Positions 29,607 through 40,999 of a stretch of DNA of 64,000 bases are shown in pieces. The first letter of the stretch is position 1; each line of letters starts with the position of its first letter. Origin of the DNA: Larix kaempferi (taxonomy: Eukaryota > Streptophyta > Pinopsida > Pinales > Pinaceae); assembly GCA_027924585.1 (NCBI GenBank), contig BSBM01000140.1, positions 5,100,001-5,164,000 on the forward strand, read 5' to 3'. Position numbers and translations under genes: made by a program. The notes below the pieces were generated by a model. That model was not told where the DNA came from, made no database searches, and was given only the letters and a program-made list of their open reading frames with translations.

Positions 29607-31720
29607 TATCCTGAAAGAAGTCATGGTATGCCATTTATGACACTTGTTGCCCTTGCGAAGCTAGTGCTTGATATAGCGAAAGCAAGTCATCGTAGCACTT
29701 TCGCTATAAATTCATTTCAGCGAGGTTTCAGGATCTAAAATCTTATAGGTCGAAGATAAGATCCCCATGTTCCTTGTGTCCAAAGAAGAGCCTCTAACTC
29801 ATTGTATTTTTAGATTTATGATCTGTACAATATAGGGTTTTTGCCTCTTCCAGATCCTAGTCATAAACAGGTAACCTAGGAAAAAAGGTCACAACTTGGG
29901 CTAGGAAGCTCCAAATGAAATTTCGTAAAAAGTGACAGGTGAGGCACGAACTATAATTTCACAAGTATGATTTTCAGAGGCCTAAATTGAACCAGTGACA
30001 TGTGTCACTCCATACAAGTTCGCTCTCCTGTTTTATCCCATAAACAAGTCACGTTACGACACTTGGCATAACTGTCTATCAGAGAATCCATTTGAGGTCA
30101 GACCTATGGGGTTGGAAAGATAACAGGTCAGGCTACCACAGGAATAATTTTCAGACCCTCTAGATCTAAAATTTCAGAGTTACACGAGAAACAATCAGGT
30201 GCATATTTTCGTCAAAACAGAATTGGATGTTGAGCACCTTCATTCATGGCTCCGGGAATTTAGGGTTTCGAAGAATGTTGGAATTTTTGTATCTGAGACC
30301 ATGATTGGATGCTCCTCATCCAAATCGAAATTTAGAGACCAAGATCAAATTTTTTGGTTGGGAAGAACGTTGGGCTTGATCAAACCCTAGTTTGGGACTT
30401 TGATCGGAAAGGTAAAAAATTAGGGCTTCTGCAAAAATGGGAATTTTTAAAATCTGTGACCATAGTTGGAAGCTCCTTTGAAAAATCGAAGTTTAGAGCT
30501 TTGGATCAAACTATTTGGTTGGTTGAAGCTCCAGGAAACTGAAACCCTAATTTAGGGTCCTCCCAAGTGAATCCAGAGGATTGAAAAGCAAATTTGATGG
30601 GTGAAACTTTGCAGTTTTCAAATTCTTAGCATACCAGGTTGATCAGCTCGTCAAGGCTAATCTTTATATCCTTTTAGAATTTTGAATTTTTAGGGTTTCC
30701 CTGAGAAACCCTAATCCAACTCTAGACCCAGTTTCTGCAAATCAAGTGGATTGGGTTAATCCTAGAAGAGAATGGATTGGTCACCTGCATAAGTGAAGAA
30801 GTTCTAGTTTTAGAGGGAGATGAGGCTAAAGCCTTACATAAGAATATTTCAAGCAAACTCGATAGGTATGAATTACGGGTATGTTTCAAAATCTATTCAT
30901 GATTAAGTTTATGATATGTTTGTGTTCATTAATATTAGTACAATCTTCATTAATTTTAGACTTGTCGTATCACCTTAATAAAAATATGAATGCATGATAG
31001 AAGATATTCATTTATTAGAGTTTTGACACTTATGATTGCACTAATGACTTGTGGTGTTGTATGAGGTTGATGTTGTCCACTAACATTAAAGGTACATAAA
31101 GAAAGACAAATCATGTTCTAGTTCAAGAACATATGACCATGGTGACATGAAGACAAAGATTCATCCATTGTCATGGATTACATAGAAGCTCTACTTACAA
31201 GGTATGTATAATTTGGTTCCACAATGGTTAAGTTATGAGATATGCAGGTCACTAGCACAACTCATTTAAGAGAACAAGAAGACATCATGTGGGTATGTTA
31301 GACATAACCAGCTAACATATTAATCCAGGAATGTTTTTCCTATATCAAGTTAGAATCCTACCTTGTGATAGGATCTCTTATATAAGTATACTTGGTATGA
31401 TTGATAATGATTATTCATGAAATTACAGGTTTGAGTAATCATGGGTTTAGGCATATTATGCTTCTTACTTTGATTGATGATATGACTAACCAAAAAAGTC
31501 CTATGGTCAAATAGGAATATGCTTAAGCAAAAGAATTGTGATAAATTATCTGTGTATGAAATGATCTTGACCATACATGTTTAAGATTACTTAGAATCAT
31601 AATGTTTTTGATAGTATTAATATTATACTAATGAATGTATGTATGAGACCTCAAGGATAACACAAGAATTTGTTCTGAAAAATATGAGATGTTTCTAATC
31701 ATGCAATTTAACTTGCTTTG
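29607..31720 (+). other. Copia leader, copy 2
   Basis: It matches 24454-27060 but lacks about 490 bp at the position corresponding to 26526-27016. There is no supported coding sequence. The small ORFs here have no counterpart function. Confidence 0.65.
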
Positions 31721-33330
31721 TAGGAAAGATTATATACCATCACATACAAAAGAAGGACTACAACATTTACTCCAGCAACAAAGCTATCTATTGAAGAATA
31801 TGAAGTTCGTAGGATCTGGGGTGAAGTAATGATTGAAGAGTATTAGTCGATCATGAAGAATGATGTTTGGGATGTGGTCCCATGACCTGAAGGGAAGTTT
31901 GGTGTGACTTCCAAGTGGATCTACAAGATCAAGCATGCTGCAGATGGTAGCATAGAAAAGTAAAAAGCAATATTTGTAGCTCGTGGATTCTCCCATAAAG
32001 AGGGAATAGACTATGAAGAAACTTTTTCTCCTGTAGCCAGGTACACTTCCATCATATCGGTACTTGCTCTAGCTGCAGTAATGAAATGGAAGATACACCA
32101 GATGGATGTCAATATAGATTTCTTGAATGGTGCAGTCGAGGAGGAAGTGTATGTGGAGAAGCCACTTGGTTTTGAGACACATGACAGGGAGTCATATGTG
32201 TGCAGGTTGAAGAAAGCCTTGTATGGCTTGAAGCAAGCTCCGAGGACTTGGTATGGTAGGATAGATAGCTTTCTATCCAGTTTTTTCTTTACTAAGAGTA
32301 AAGCGGATTCCAACCTTTACTACAAGGTTGAGGAAGGAAATCCTGCGATATTACTACTGTATTTGGATGACCTGTTTGTTATAGGTGAGTATGGGTTGAT
32401 TATCGACACCAAGAGGAAGCTTGCTTCCGAAGTTCGAGGTGAACGACTTGGGGATGATGCACTATTTTCTAGGCATAGAGGTGTGGCAAAGTGCAGATGG
32501 AATCTTCCTTGGACAAGGGAAGTATGTAGTAGAGATCCTGAAGAGGTTCAGAAGGATGGACTGCAAGGCCATGGCCACAGTTATGGCATTGAACTTGAAG
32601 ATTCTATGTGATGCTTCATTTGATTCGGTTGATGTCTCTATGTATCGTCAGATGATTGGTTCCTTCATGTACCTGACGAAGAATAGAGTAGATATTTGCT
32701 CTGCGGTGAACACATTGATCCAGTTCCTGACGGTTCCCAGTGGTGATCACCTGGTTGCTGTAAAGCATATTCTAAGGTACCTGAAGAGTACAGTTTATTA
32801 TGGGCTCAAGTATGATGCGAATCAAAAGTTTAACTTGCAGAGTTATGTTGATTTAGATTGGGTAGGCAGTGCTGTAGATAGGAAGAGCACATCTGGGTGT
32901 TGCTTCAGTATGGGATCATATGTGATCTCTTAGTTTAGCAAGAAGCAATCCTACATAGCACTGAGTACAGTCGAAGCATAGTATGTTGCAGCTTATTCGG
33001 CTAGTTGTGAGGCAGTATGGCTTTGGAAGCTACTATTTGAGTTATTTGATCTCCCATTGGAGGCTACTGGTATCTTTTGTGACAACCAGAGTTGTGTGAA
33101 GCTGTCTGAGAACTCGATGTTCCACGACAGGTCGTAACACATTCGTAACACATTGAGATCAAATATCACTATATCAAGGATATGATGCAGAGAGGAGCAG
33201 TGAAGCTCCTGTATGTTGCGACGGATGAGCAGGTTACAAATGTGTTGATGAAACCACTAGCCAGAGTGAAGTTTGAGTACTTCAGAGAGAGGCTTGGTGT
33301 TCTTCAGATTGATGACACTTCGCGGAAGAA
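31721..33330 (+). pseudogene. Copia RT and RNase H
   Basis: RT: ARGFSHKEGIDYEETFSPVA, then KWKIHQMDVNIDFLNG, GLKQAPRTWY and an intact catalytic box LLYLDDLFV. A frameshift near 32430 separates RT from the VNDLGMMHYFLGIEV segment. RNase H: VDRKSTSGCCFSMG, then the DNQSCVKLSENSMFHDRS motif, with a stop at the end of VIS (32934) and an 11-bp tandem duplication at 33133-33154 that breaks the frame. The C-terminus VLMKPLARVKFEYFRERLGV is the normal end of this Copia type. This is the downstream part of the element whose LTR lies at 28980. Confidence 0.9.
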
Positions 33331-33935
33331 GTGATGGACACATTTGGAGGAGCCATTCCAAGCATGGTGAGAGGAGGATCTTTCCCATGGCTGTGGATGT
33401 AAGCGCTGGATGATGAGCATCAGGATGATGTTCCAGTTATTGCTTTGTATATGCATCATGTTGGATGCTTTGATCAGTTTGATCACGTATTTGTAAATGC
33501 ATCATGTTGGATGCTTTGATCAGTTTAATCATGTATTTGTATATGCATCATGTTGGATGCTTTGTATTATCCGTTGGATCATGTATATGTATATGTATCA
33601 GGTGGATGCATTGATATGATCAGGAGGATCATGTATTTGTATATGTATCAGGTGGATGCATTGATATGATCAGGTGCATCATGTATTTGTACATGTATCA
33701 GGTGAATGCATTGATATGTATCAGGTGAATGCATTGATGTGATCAGGTGGATCATGTATTTGTATATGTATCAGGTTGATGCTATGATGATGATCAAGAT
33801 GATCATAGATGATGAGCTTTAGGATGTTGCTCCAGATGATATGCATCAGGTTGATGCTATGACGATGATCGGGTTGAGCATGTGATGATGTACATCAGGA
33901 TGATGTATGGTGAGTATCAATTTGATACTCTGTGG
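33331..33935 (+). repeat. Degenerate minisatellite after the Copia pol
   Basis: Repeated words GATCAGGTGGATCATGTATT, TGTATATGTATCAGGT and GGATGCATTGATAT build units of about 50 bp, clearest at 33600-33770 and more degenerate on both sides. It lies where the Copia 3' UTR should be. No 3' LTR follows. Confidence 0.75.
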
Positions 33936-33949
33936 CCATGGACAAGTTG

Positions 33950-34226
33950 TCTAGGTAACATAGAAAAGGTCCTTTAAAATTTGGACAAGTAGAGTGGTGT
34001 GCTTGTAACAACCTGGGATGCTTTATTGAGATCCAGATAGGTAGAGCGGTGTGCTCGTAACATCCTGGGATGCTATGAGTAGGTTTTGCTACGGTTTCAC
34101 ATAGAAAAGATTCTTTAAAATCCAGATAGGTAGAGCGATGTGCTCGTAATAGCCTAGGATGCTCTATTGAGATCTAGACAGGTATAGCAGTGTGCTTGTA
34201 ACATCCTAGGATGCTCTGAGTAGGTT
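33950..34226 (+). repeat. Second tandem repeat block
   Basis: A unit containing AGATAGGTAGAGCG, GTGTGCTCGTAA and CCTGGGATGCT occurs four times in about 280 bp, organised as paired units ending in GAGTAGGTTTTGC. There is no coding content. Confidence 0.75.
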
Positions 34227-34229
34227 TTG

Positions 34230-34470
34230 CGAACCCTTCCCCATTTCGTGCTCCTCTCAAATGCTCTTTGTGTGATGAGTTGGGCCATGCTACCCATCAA
34301 TGTCCACAATTATCCGCCTTACAAGAGCACACACAAATGCTTGACGATGACCCAAACATCCCGATTGTCCAACTCGACCTTACCCCTAAGCCTCATGACA
34401 AATCACTGCATACCAATCATCCTTGTGCAATATGCGGTATTTACGGCCACTACCCACATCACTGACCACA
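34230..34470 (+). pseudogene. Displaced zinc-knuckle fragment
   Basis: The translation contains CDELGHATHQC and CAICGIYGHYPHH, matching 37050-37260 of the same element, but here it sits in front of the Gag middle. At about 34470 it joins Gag sequence equivalent to 18690 downward. The 5' end of the fragment has therefore been rearranged. Confidence 0.75.
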
Positions 34471-35640
34471 TTCATGAGTGGCGTCGACACCGAAGCCTTC
34501 GTAAAATCAAGTTATATGACTGTATATTCCTAGATTGGTTTCTCAAATCTCTCCTTCCCATCATTGCCAAGGATGTGGCATCAGAGCGACCCCGGTCCGA
34601 GGAAGAAGCCATCTTAAAAGCCCAACAGTTTGACCTTATCTACACCTAGTCTAGTTACTTATATACCATTATACCAGAAGCCCCCCATGGTGATTCCTCC
34701 TGAAACGATGCATCGGGGACATCCCATGCTACCGATGGCATAATTGGCCATGTTGCATTGCATAACCAACCCTTTTCCATGACACATACTAGTAATGGCC
34801 CCGACCTTTCGCGGGATACATCCCACTCTGGAGCAACCAATTCGTATGCTCCGATGGTGCATAACCACCATTCCCACGGACCCTCATGTCCACCTTAGTG
34901 CTTCGGCCACGCATCCCCCGCTTACGTTCCCCCGGTTGGACCTCAACCATATTACCACCCGCAGGTCATGCACGCTCCTATATCCTCTCAAGTCCCCCCA
35001 CTTATTATTCGCCATAGGCAGCACCTGCGGAAAATCAACAACCTATCACATAGATGTATCAACAACCTCCACAAGGTCCAGCACCTGCATTGCCTCCACC
35101 CCCACCCACTTATTATCCGCCGCAGCCTGCTCCTGCACCTACACAACCCCAGAACCCACCTGCCACCCAAGGGAAAGTGTATGTGCAACAAAATCTGCAG
35201 CCTAACCAAAATAACCAATGCCAACAAGGCCAGCAAAATTGTGAAAAAGGACGTAACCACGAGAACAACCCCCCTCAAGACCAAGATGGCTAGTCACCTA
35301 ATCCTCCAAACAATAATAACATGGCACCTACCAACCAAAACCATGATAGGCTGCCAAAACAAGCTAAAAACCCTAATTTGTGAATGAACCATCCTTGCTC
35401 TATTTGCAGGGTATATGGCCATTACACACACGTTTTCCCACATCTAGAGCAGGCAAGACAAATCTGGACTGATGATGCCCACCGCCAAAGGCAGGCGACA
35501 CCTCAGGTGCCACCTAACCCCCACCACCTCAAACTCAACCTTTGGTGTAACAGAACCCTTTACCAACCCAAGGAGTGGTGAACACTCAACCATTAGCTCC
35601 CCCTCAAGGAACCATGCCACCACAATATCAAGTCATGTAT
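34471..35640 (+). pseudogene. Gag middle part and first zinc knuckle
   Basis: Segments match the minus-strand copy at 18690-17781: HEWRRHRSLRKIKL, EEAILKAQQFDLIYT, a proline-rich stretch PPPPPTYYPPQPAPAPTQ (near 35100) and the knuckle CSICRVYGHYTHVF (about 35396-35437). In that knuckle the final Cys is Phe. Frameshifts and stops are frequent. Confidence 0.75.
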
Positions 35641-36470
35641 GATGCGCCTGTCCATCCCACTTTAGACTCATGCACCCATCACTTCTTAATGATGTCATCC
35701 ACCAATGTCAACCTTCAAACCCACCGGAACCAATATGGCTCCACCCTTGAAGCCCCTCCCACCGACAAAACCACCAATGCTCTTCCCACCGATCTGCCAT
35801 TATGCATACCTCCGGCCCCATTAGATGGAGCCCCAAAATCCCCTCGCTTCCCACTTCTCCGCATCAACAATAACCCCAATGCTCGCGTTGCGTCTAATTA
35901 CAACATTGTGGACAACTTAGCTCAGTCCCCTATAGCCATGTCTGCATTAGAGGTCTTAAAAAACTATCCTACACAACGCAAGACTTTGTTATTAGCCATT
36001 GGTGCTATCGACCCAACTAATTCATGAATGATGGCCTTTGATTTTGACCAATCTGAACCACGCCTTCCTTCCACATTAGCATTCCAAGTTTCTGTATCCA
36101 TTCAAAATCTTGTAATCCATTGGTGCATCATCGATGACGGTGCCTCTACATGCATTATGTCCACATTCGTTTGGCAGAAGTTGGGATCCCCTACTCTCCA
36201 GCCATCCACCATTGCGTTGCGAGATTATGACGAGCATTCAGCTCAACCCCTAAGTCTCTTAGCTAATGTCCCCATCCAGTTGGCTGGTAAAACAATGCTT
36301 ATTGACATAGAGGTCATCAACACCCAACTTGATTATAATCTCTAACTTGGCCGCAGTTACATGTACGCCATGCGGGTGGTTTCCTCATCCATTTTTTGTA
36401 CCATGATGTTCCCCCATGAAGGACGAGTGGTCACGATTGATCAACTCACCTATTACAATCCCAATGCCCC
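35641..36470 (+). pseudogene. Aspartic protease of the Tat/Ogre-like fragment
   Basis: The translation runs through YPTQRKTLLLAIGAI, then a fold with CIIDDGASTCIMS. Here DDGA (36133-36144) stands where DSGA is usual. ADVPIQLAGKTM-like and LGRSYMYAMRVVSS segments follow. Stops lie at 36025 and 36343. The Gag-only copy at 58-22090 has precisely this segment deleted. Confidence 0.75.
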
Positions 36471-37770
36471 CGCTGCACCTGAAAACGTTCTTCCCATGGT
36501 TGAACAACCTGTTTGCATTGCATCTACCTCATTGGTTTCCTTAGTTGGACCTGGAGTCTACTCAGATACGCCAATGACTTCCACATTCCAATCTATTCCA
36601 CCCCCATCACAAGCGATCGAAATATCTGATTTATGTACCCTCTCCCACAATACACAAACACCCAACCATCAACCACCATTGCTACCCCAACCACCGTTGG
36701 TACCTAGTCATGTCGGTGTAAAACCCATCCATACAATCCCATTCCTATTTCCCCCTTCGGGAGTAGGGAGCGCCCCGGTTATGGCCACTCTGAACCTCCC
36801 AGGGTTAACTTTAGGACTACCTGTGTGCTATCTCACACCTCCCGTTTCCCCTCCGACTCCAAATGTCATCCTACAACCGGTGCAACCCATTACCACTACT
36901 AGTCAACCACCTCCCGGTGTCACTACTCCTTCCTCATCCACCAATCCATCCCCTCTTATCAAGCACAGTGGGTGCAGAGGCCCACAACCATACCCCATTC
37001 TACCCCCACCCAAAACAGTAAAAAACCCTCCATCATTTAGAGCTCGTCTAAAATGCTCTTTGTGTGATGAGTTGGGCCATGCTACCCATCAATGTCCACA
37101 ATTACCCACACTACAGGAGAACATGCAAATGCTTGGCGACGACCCCAACATCTCAATTTTCCAACTCAACCCTACCCCTAAGCCTCGCGATAAATCACTG
37201 CTTACCAACCACCCTTGTGCAATATGCGATATTTATGGCCATTACTCACACCATTGTCCTAATATCCCAGATTATAGAGCCGCTCTCTATGAGATGAACA
37301 ACTTGGACCTCAAGATGTCTCCTCCCACCATTGAAGAGATCCACCCCCCAGCATCTCTGCCAATAGGATAGATCAATACCATTTATATGATCTCTACTAC
37401 CAGCATCCCCTCGTTAATTGATTTGACTACAAAATGTTTCCACAATGATGAGGAAATTCTCAAGGCTCTTACTGCACCTTATTACTCTTGGGAGGATATG
37501 CACCATCGTTCCCATTTTCTCTCGGAGGAGTCCTCCACCACCACAGCCACCCAATTCTCTGTTGAGTCCAAATATTTCCTCCCAACCAAGGTCGACTGGT
37601 TTAAAGAGCCCATTCCCGCTCCCGATGCCTTCGAGGAAGGTAACATGGCCAACATCTCACCTACGTTCCACATTCATATCTCTTCCCCAGCCGGTGCCCC
37701 TGAAATCATTACTTTGAGAGCCTCTTGCACCGAGTATGAGATCGACGAGTACAATTTTTTTTTCCAAGAG
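36471..37770 (+). pseudogene. Post-protease region with a zinc-knuckle pair
   Basis: A proline-rich linker is followed by two CCHC knuckles, CSLCDELGHATHQC and CAICDIYGHYSHHC (37050-37260). Then comes a connector with INTIYMISTTSIPSL that leads to RT. Knuckles on both sides of the protease are unusual, since CCHC motifs normally end Gag before the protease. Confidence 0.7.
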
Positions 37771-38580
37771 TTCAGTGATGTCTTTACCTAGTCCTACACT
37801 GAAATGCCTGGTCTTGACTCCGCTATCATAGAGCACCACATTGACACGTGGCTAGATGTGCCCCCCGTTCGCCAAAAACAGTGCCCCATTCACCCATCAA
37901 ATCTCCACGCCATTAAAGGATAGATTGAGAAACTTCGTGCAACAGGTTTCATTTATCCTATTGCATACACCACTTGGGTTTCTAACCCCGTGCCTATTAA
38001 CAAAAAACAAGGCACCATCAGGATATGTACTGACTTCCACGATTTAAACTGAGCATAACCCAAAGACAAATTTTCAACGCCATTTATTGACCAACTCATC
38101 GATGCGTGCATGGGGCATGAAATCCTAACCTTCATGGATGGTTTCTCTGGGTATAACCAAATTCAGATCCGCAAAGAAGATCCATACAAGACTGCCTTCA
38201 CCACCCCATGGGGCACCTTTGCTTATCAGGTCATTCCTTTCGGCCTTAAAAATGCTGGGGACACCTTCCAGTGAGCCATGACCTATTGTTTTCACAACTT
38301 GGTCCATATCCTATTAGTCTGTCTTGACGATCTCACAACACATTTCAAGAAACGATCTGACCGCCTTAACGACCTCCGACAAGTTTTTCTACATTGTCGC
38401 AAGTATCAGATTTGCTTGAACCAACTCAAGTGTGTCTTTTGTGTTTTGGCAGGCCGGTTGTTAGGTTTCATTGTTTCAAACAAAGTAATCGCTATCGACC
38501 CCCTCAAAGTTCAATCCATATTAGACCTTCCCGCACCACGCACACTCCGGCAGCTACAGAGCTTATAGGGGAAAGCTAAT
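37771..38580 (+). pseudogene. Reverse transcriptase of the Tat/Ogre-like fragment
   Basis: Motifs in order: IEKLRATGFIYPIAYTTWVS, GTIRICTDFHDLN, TFMDGFSGYNQIQIRKED, YQVIPFGLKNAG, the catalytic box VCLDDL (Cys in place of the usual Tyr/Phe), and VQSILDLPAPRTLRQLQSL. At least five in-frame stops interrupt it. Confidence 0.85.
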
Positions 38581-39010
38581 TTCCTCCGCCGCTTCATTCC
38601 TGATTATGCCACCACAGTTCATGGTTTCTTACGTCTGCTTAGTACTCACATACCCTTTGTTTGGGACGACCAGGCGCAAGTTGCATTTGAAGCCCTTAAA
38701 AAATCTCTCACTCAAGCCCCTTTGATCTCCCCTCTGGATTTCTCTCAGCACTTCATCCTTTACGTCTTGGCATCCTACCACACCATGTCAGGGGTCCTTG
38801 TTCAAGAAGATGCTAGTCGCCAGGAGCATGTCATTTATTACGTTAGCCAAACCTTGTCTAGACCAACCCTACGTTACCCATATGAGGAAAGACTGGCCCT
38901 TGCCGTCAATTTTTTTGTCCAAAAATTGTGCCATTACATTTTACTCAGTCATACTACAGTTGTCACCAACTCCAACCCCATGGTCTACCTCTTGAACTAA
39001 CGACTTCTGC
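38581..39010 (+). pseudogene. First (degenerate) RNase H of the Tat/Ogre-like fragment
   Basis: ANFLRRFIPDY leads into LISPLDFSQHFILYVLASYH. The first catalytic Asp, normally in a YTDAS-type motif, is absent (LYVLASY). VIYYVSQTLSRPTLRYPYEE keeps the general fold. Loss of this Asp is what I know of the Tat/Ogre connection-type RNase H. Confidence 0.78.
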
Positions 39011-39300
39011 AAGGTCATGTCGTTAAATGGGTAATTATCCTCAAATAATATGACCTAACTTTCACAACCCCTAAGAGTACTAAAGCCCTCGCGCTTGCCC
39101 AACTCATAACCGACCTACCATCTCTTTTGCCATCACCATTGATCAGCACTGAATTACCTGATGACTATTTGTTTATCATCTCGTCCGACGACCTGTGATA
39201 TGGTGATATTCTGCTTTACCTTCACACGTAGAAGTTTTGACCAGACATAGATCGCGATGGACGTCGCCATATCCATCACCACACCTCTAAGTATCTCCCC

Positions 39301-40440
39301 TTGGGCGATGTCCTTTACTGGCGAGGGGTTGATGCTATCCTTCGTCGTTGCCTTACACGCGAGGCATCCGAACAAGTCCTCAACGACTGTCATAGTGGCG
39401 CCTGTGGTGAACATTTTTTTGTGATGGCCATAGCCCAGAAGGTAATCCGCACCAGATCTTTCTGGCCCACTTTGTTCACTGACTCCATCACTGTGGTAAA
39501 GCATTGCCATAATTTCCAACTCTTTGCCCCAAAGGCACGGGCACCACCCGCCCCACTCCATCCGGTCGTTACCATCAGTCCCTTTTGTAAATGGGCTATC
39601 AACTTTATGGAGTGTAAGCCCTCATCCGCCAATGGACATAAATATATCATCATCGCTATCGACTACTTCACCAAATGGGTCAAAGCCATGCCTACCTTCA
39701 ATTGTAAAACCGACACCGCTACCCGTTTCTTCTTTAACCACGTCATCACAAGATTCGGGGTCCCAAAACAACTCATCTCAGATCATGGTTCACATTTTGA
39801 GGACGCCATTTGGCATGATTTTTCCACTCTCCTTAAGCACAAACATCAATATGCCTCTGCTTACTATCCCCAAGGGAACGACCAGGTTGAGGCCATTAAC
39901 AAAATTTTGAAAACAATCCTCCAACGCACTGTTGACCGACATAAGTCTAATTGGAATCACATGCTTTTCCCCGCATTATGGGATTATCATACATCAACTA
40001 AGACCACCACCGGTTTCACCCTTTTTCACTTAGTTCATGGTGTCGAATATGTCCTCCCCATCGAGTGTCAGATCCCTGCCCTCCATATTGCTATTGAACT
40101 TCTCCCCGACACTTCCCCACTTGAATAATGTCTACTGTTATTAGAACAAGCTGATGAAGACCATCACGCATCCCTCCAAACAATTGAGGCCTCCAAGACC
40201 CGCTCCAAAGCTGGTTACGACAAACATGTCCACCCACGAGCTTTCCGTGAAGGAGATCTAGTCCTCGTTGACGACCAAGCCCATGAAAAGATAGGTAAAG
40301 GGAAGTTTGAATCCATGTGGCAAGGCCCTTACATAGTGCATACCTACCTTGGACATGGGGCATCTATTCTAACTGACTCAGAAGGCCACCCCTTGCACAA
40401 CCCCCGTAATGGGTTGTATCTTAAATGCTTTTACCCTTAA
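39301..40440 (+). pseudogene. Integrase of the Tat/Ogre-like fragment
   Basis: The zinc-binding region is degenerate (HCHNFQLF where CxxC is expected). In the core, the first catalytic Asp is Asn (WAINFME), while the second (LISDHGSHF) and the Glu (QVEAINKIL) are kept. A stop lies near 40128. The C-terminal domain reads GDLVLVDDQAHEKIGKGKF, then MWQGPYIV, ending at TAA 40438-40440. No chromodomain is seen. Confidence 0.85.
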
Positions 40441-40484
40441 CAATCTCGCGGACCCATTGGTCCATATTGTATAGTTTGATATCT

Positions 40485-40539
40485 TTTTTTTTCACCTTTT
40501 TTCCACAACCTTACATTGGTCATTTTTGCATGATCACAG
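40485..40539 (+). promoter_or_regulatory. Possible 3' splice site before the second RNase H ORF
   Basis: A strongly pyrimidine-rich tract (40485-40530) ends in ATCACAG directly before the ATG at 40540. This has the form of an intron acceptor. Introns are known in Ogre elements, but at another position. The donor has not been identified. Confidence 0.35.
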
Positions 40540-40968
40540 ATGGACCATCTTCCACCTTATTACATTGGCTTCGCCGATGGAGCAAGACGCTGGTTTCCAA
40601 ACCTGGTCTCTGCAGCTTGGGTCTTACATTCCCCTTCATATGAGTTGATTCACCTTGACAGAATGTGCATAGGCGCTGCTACCACTAACCAGGCTGAGTA
40701 TGATGCTGTGACCGGTCTCCTGACTGCTGCCCTTCAGATGGGTATACGTCACCTTCATGTGTTCCTTGACTCCCAGTTGCTTGTCTCCCATCTCAACAAC
40801 TGCTACCAGGTGTGTGATCCTTGCCTCTTTAGAAAGTTCCTGCACACAAAACAACTAAGCCGATAGTTTGAATCCATCACATTCACTCATGTCCCAAGAG
40901 CTCAGAATAGTGTCACAGATCAAATGGATAACAACATCCTCGACTAGCATATCAATCACACCATGTAA
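40540..40968 (+). pseudogene. Second RNase H, separate ORF downstream of integrase
   Basis: The ATG at 40540 starts a type I RNase H fold: GFADGARRWF (first Asp), TTNQAEYDAVTGLLTAALQM (Glu), VFLDSQLLVSHLNN (second Asp) and ITFTHVPRAQNSVTDQM (final acidic residue). All catalytic positions are present. TAG interrupts at 40864 and again near 40945. It resembles the archaeal-type RNase H that Tat-lineage elements are known to have acquired. Its position after the integrase as a free-standing ORF is notable. Confidence 0.75.
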
Positions 40969-40999
40969 ATCATCCATCATGCATAATCATCATATATCT

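Larger units (their letters stand above)
27243..31890 (+). repeat. Tandem duplication unit 2
   Basis: Second copy of the unit. It begins with Gypsy sequence matching position 46 onward and ends in Copia RT, which here continues undisturbed past 31890. The junction at 27243 shares the two bases AG between the parental sequences. Confidence 0.88.
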
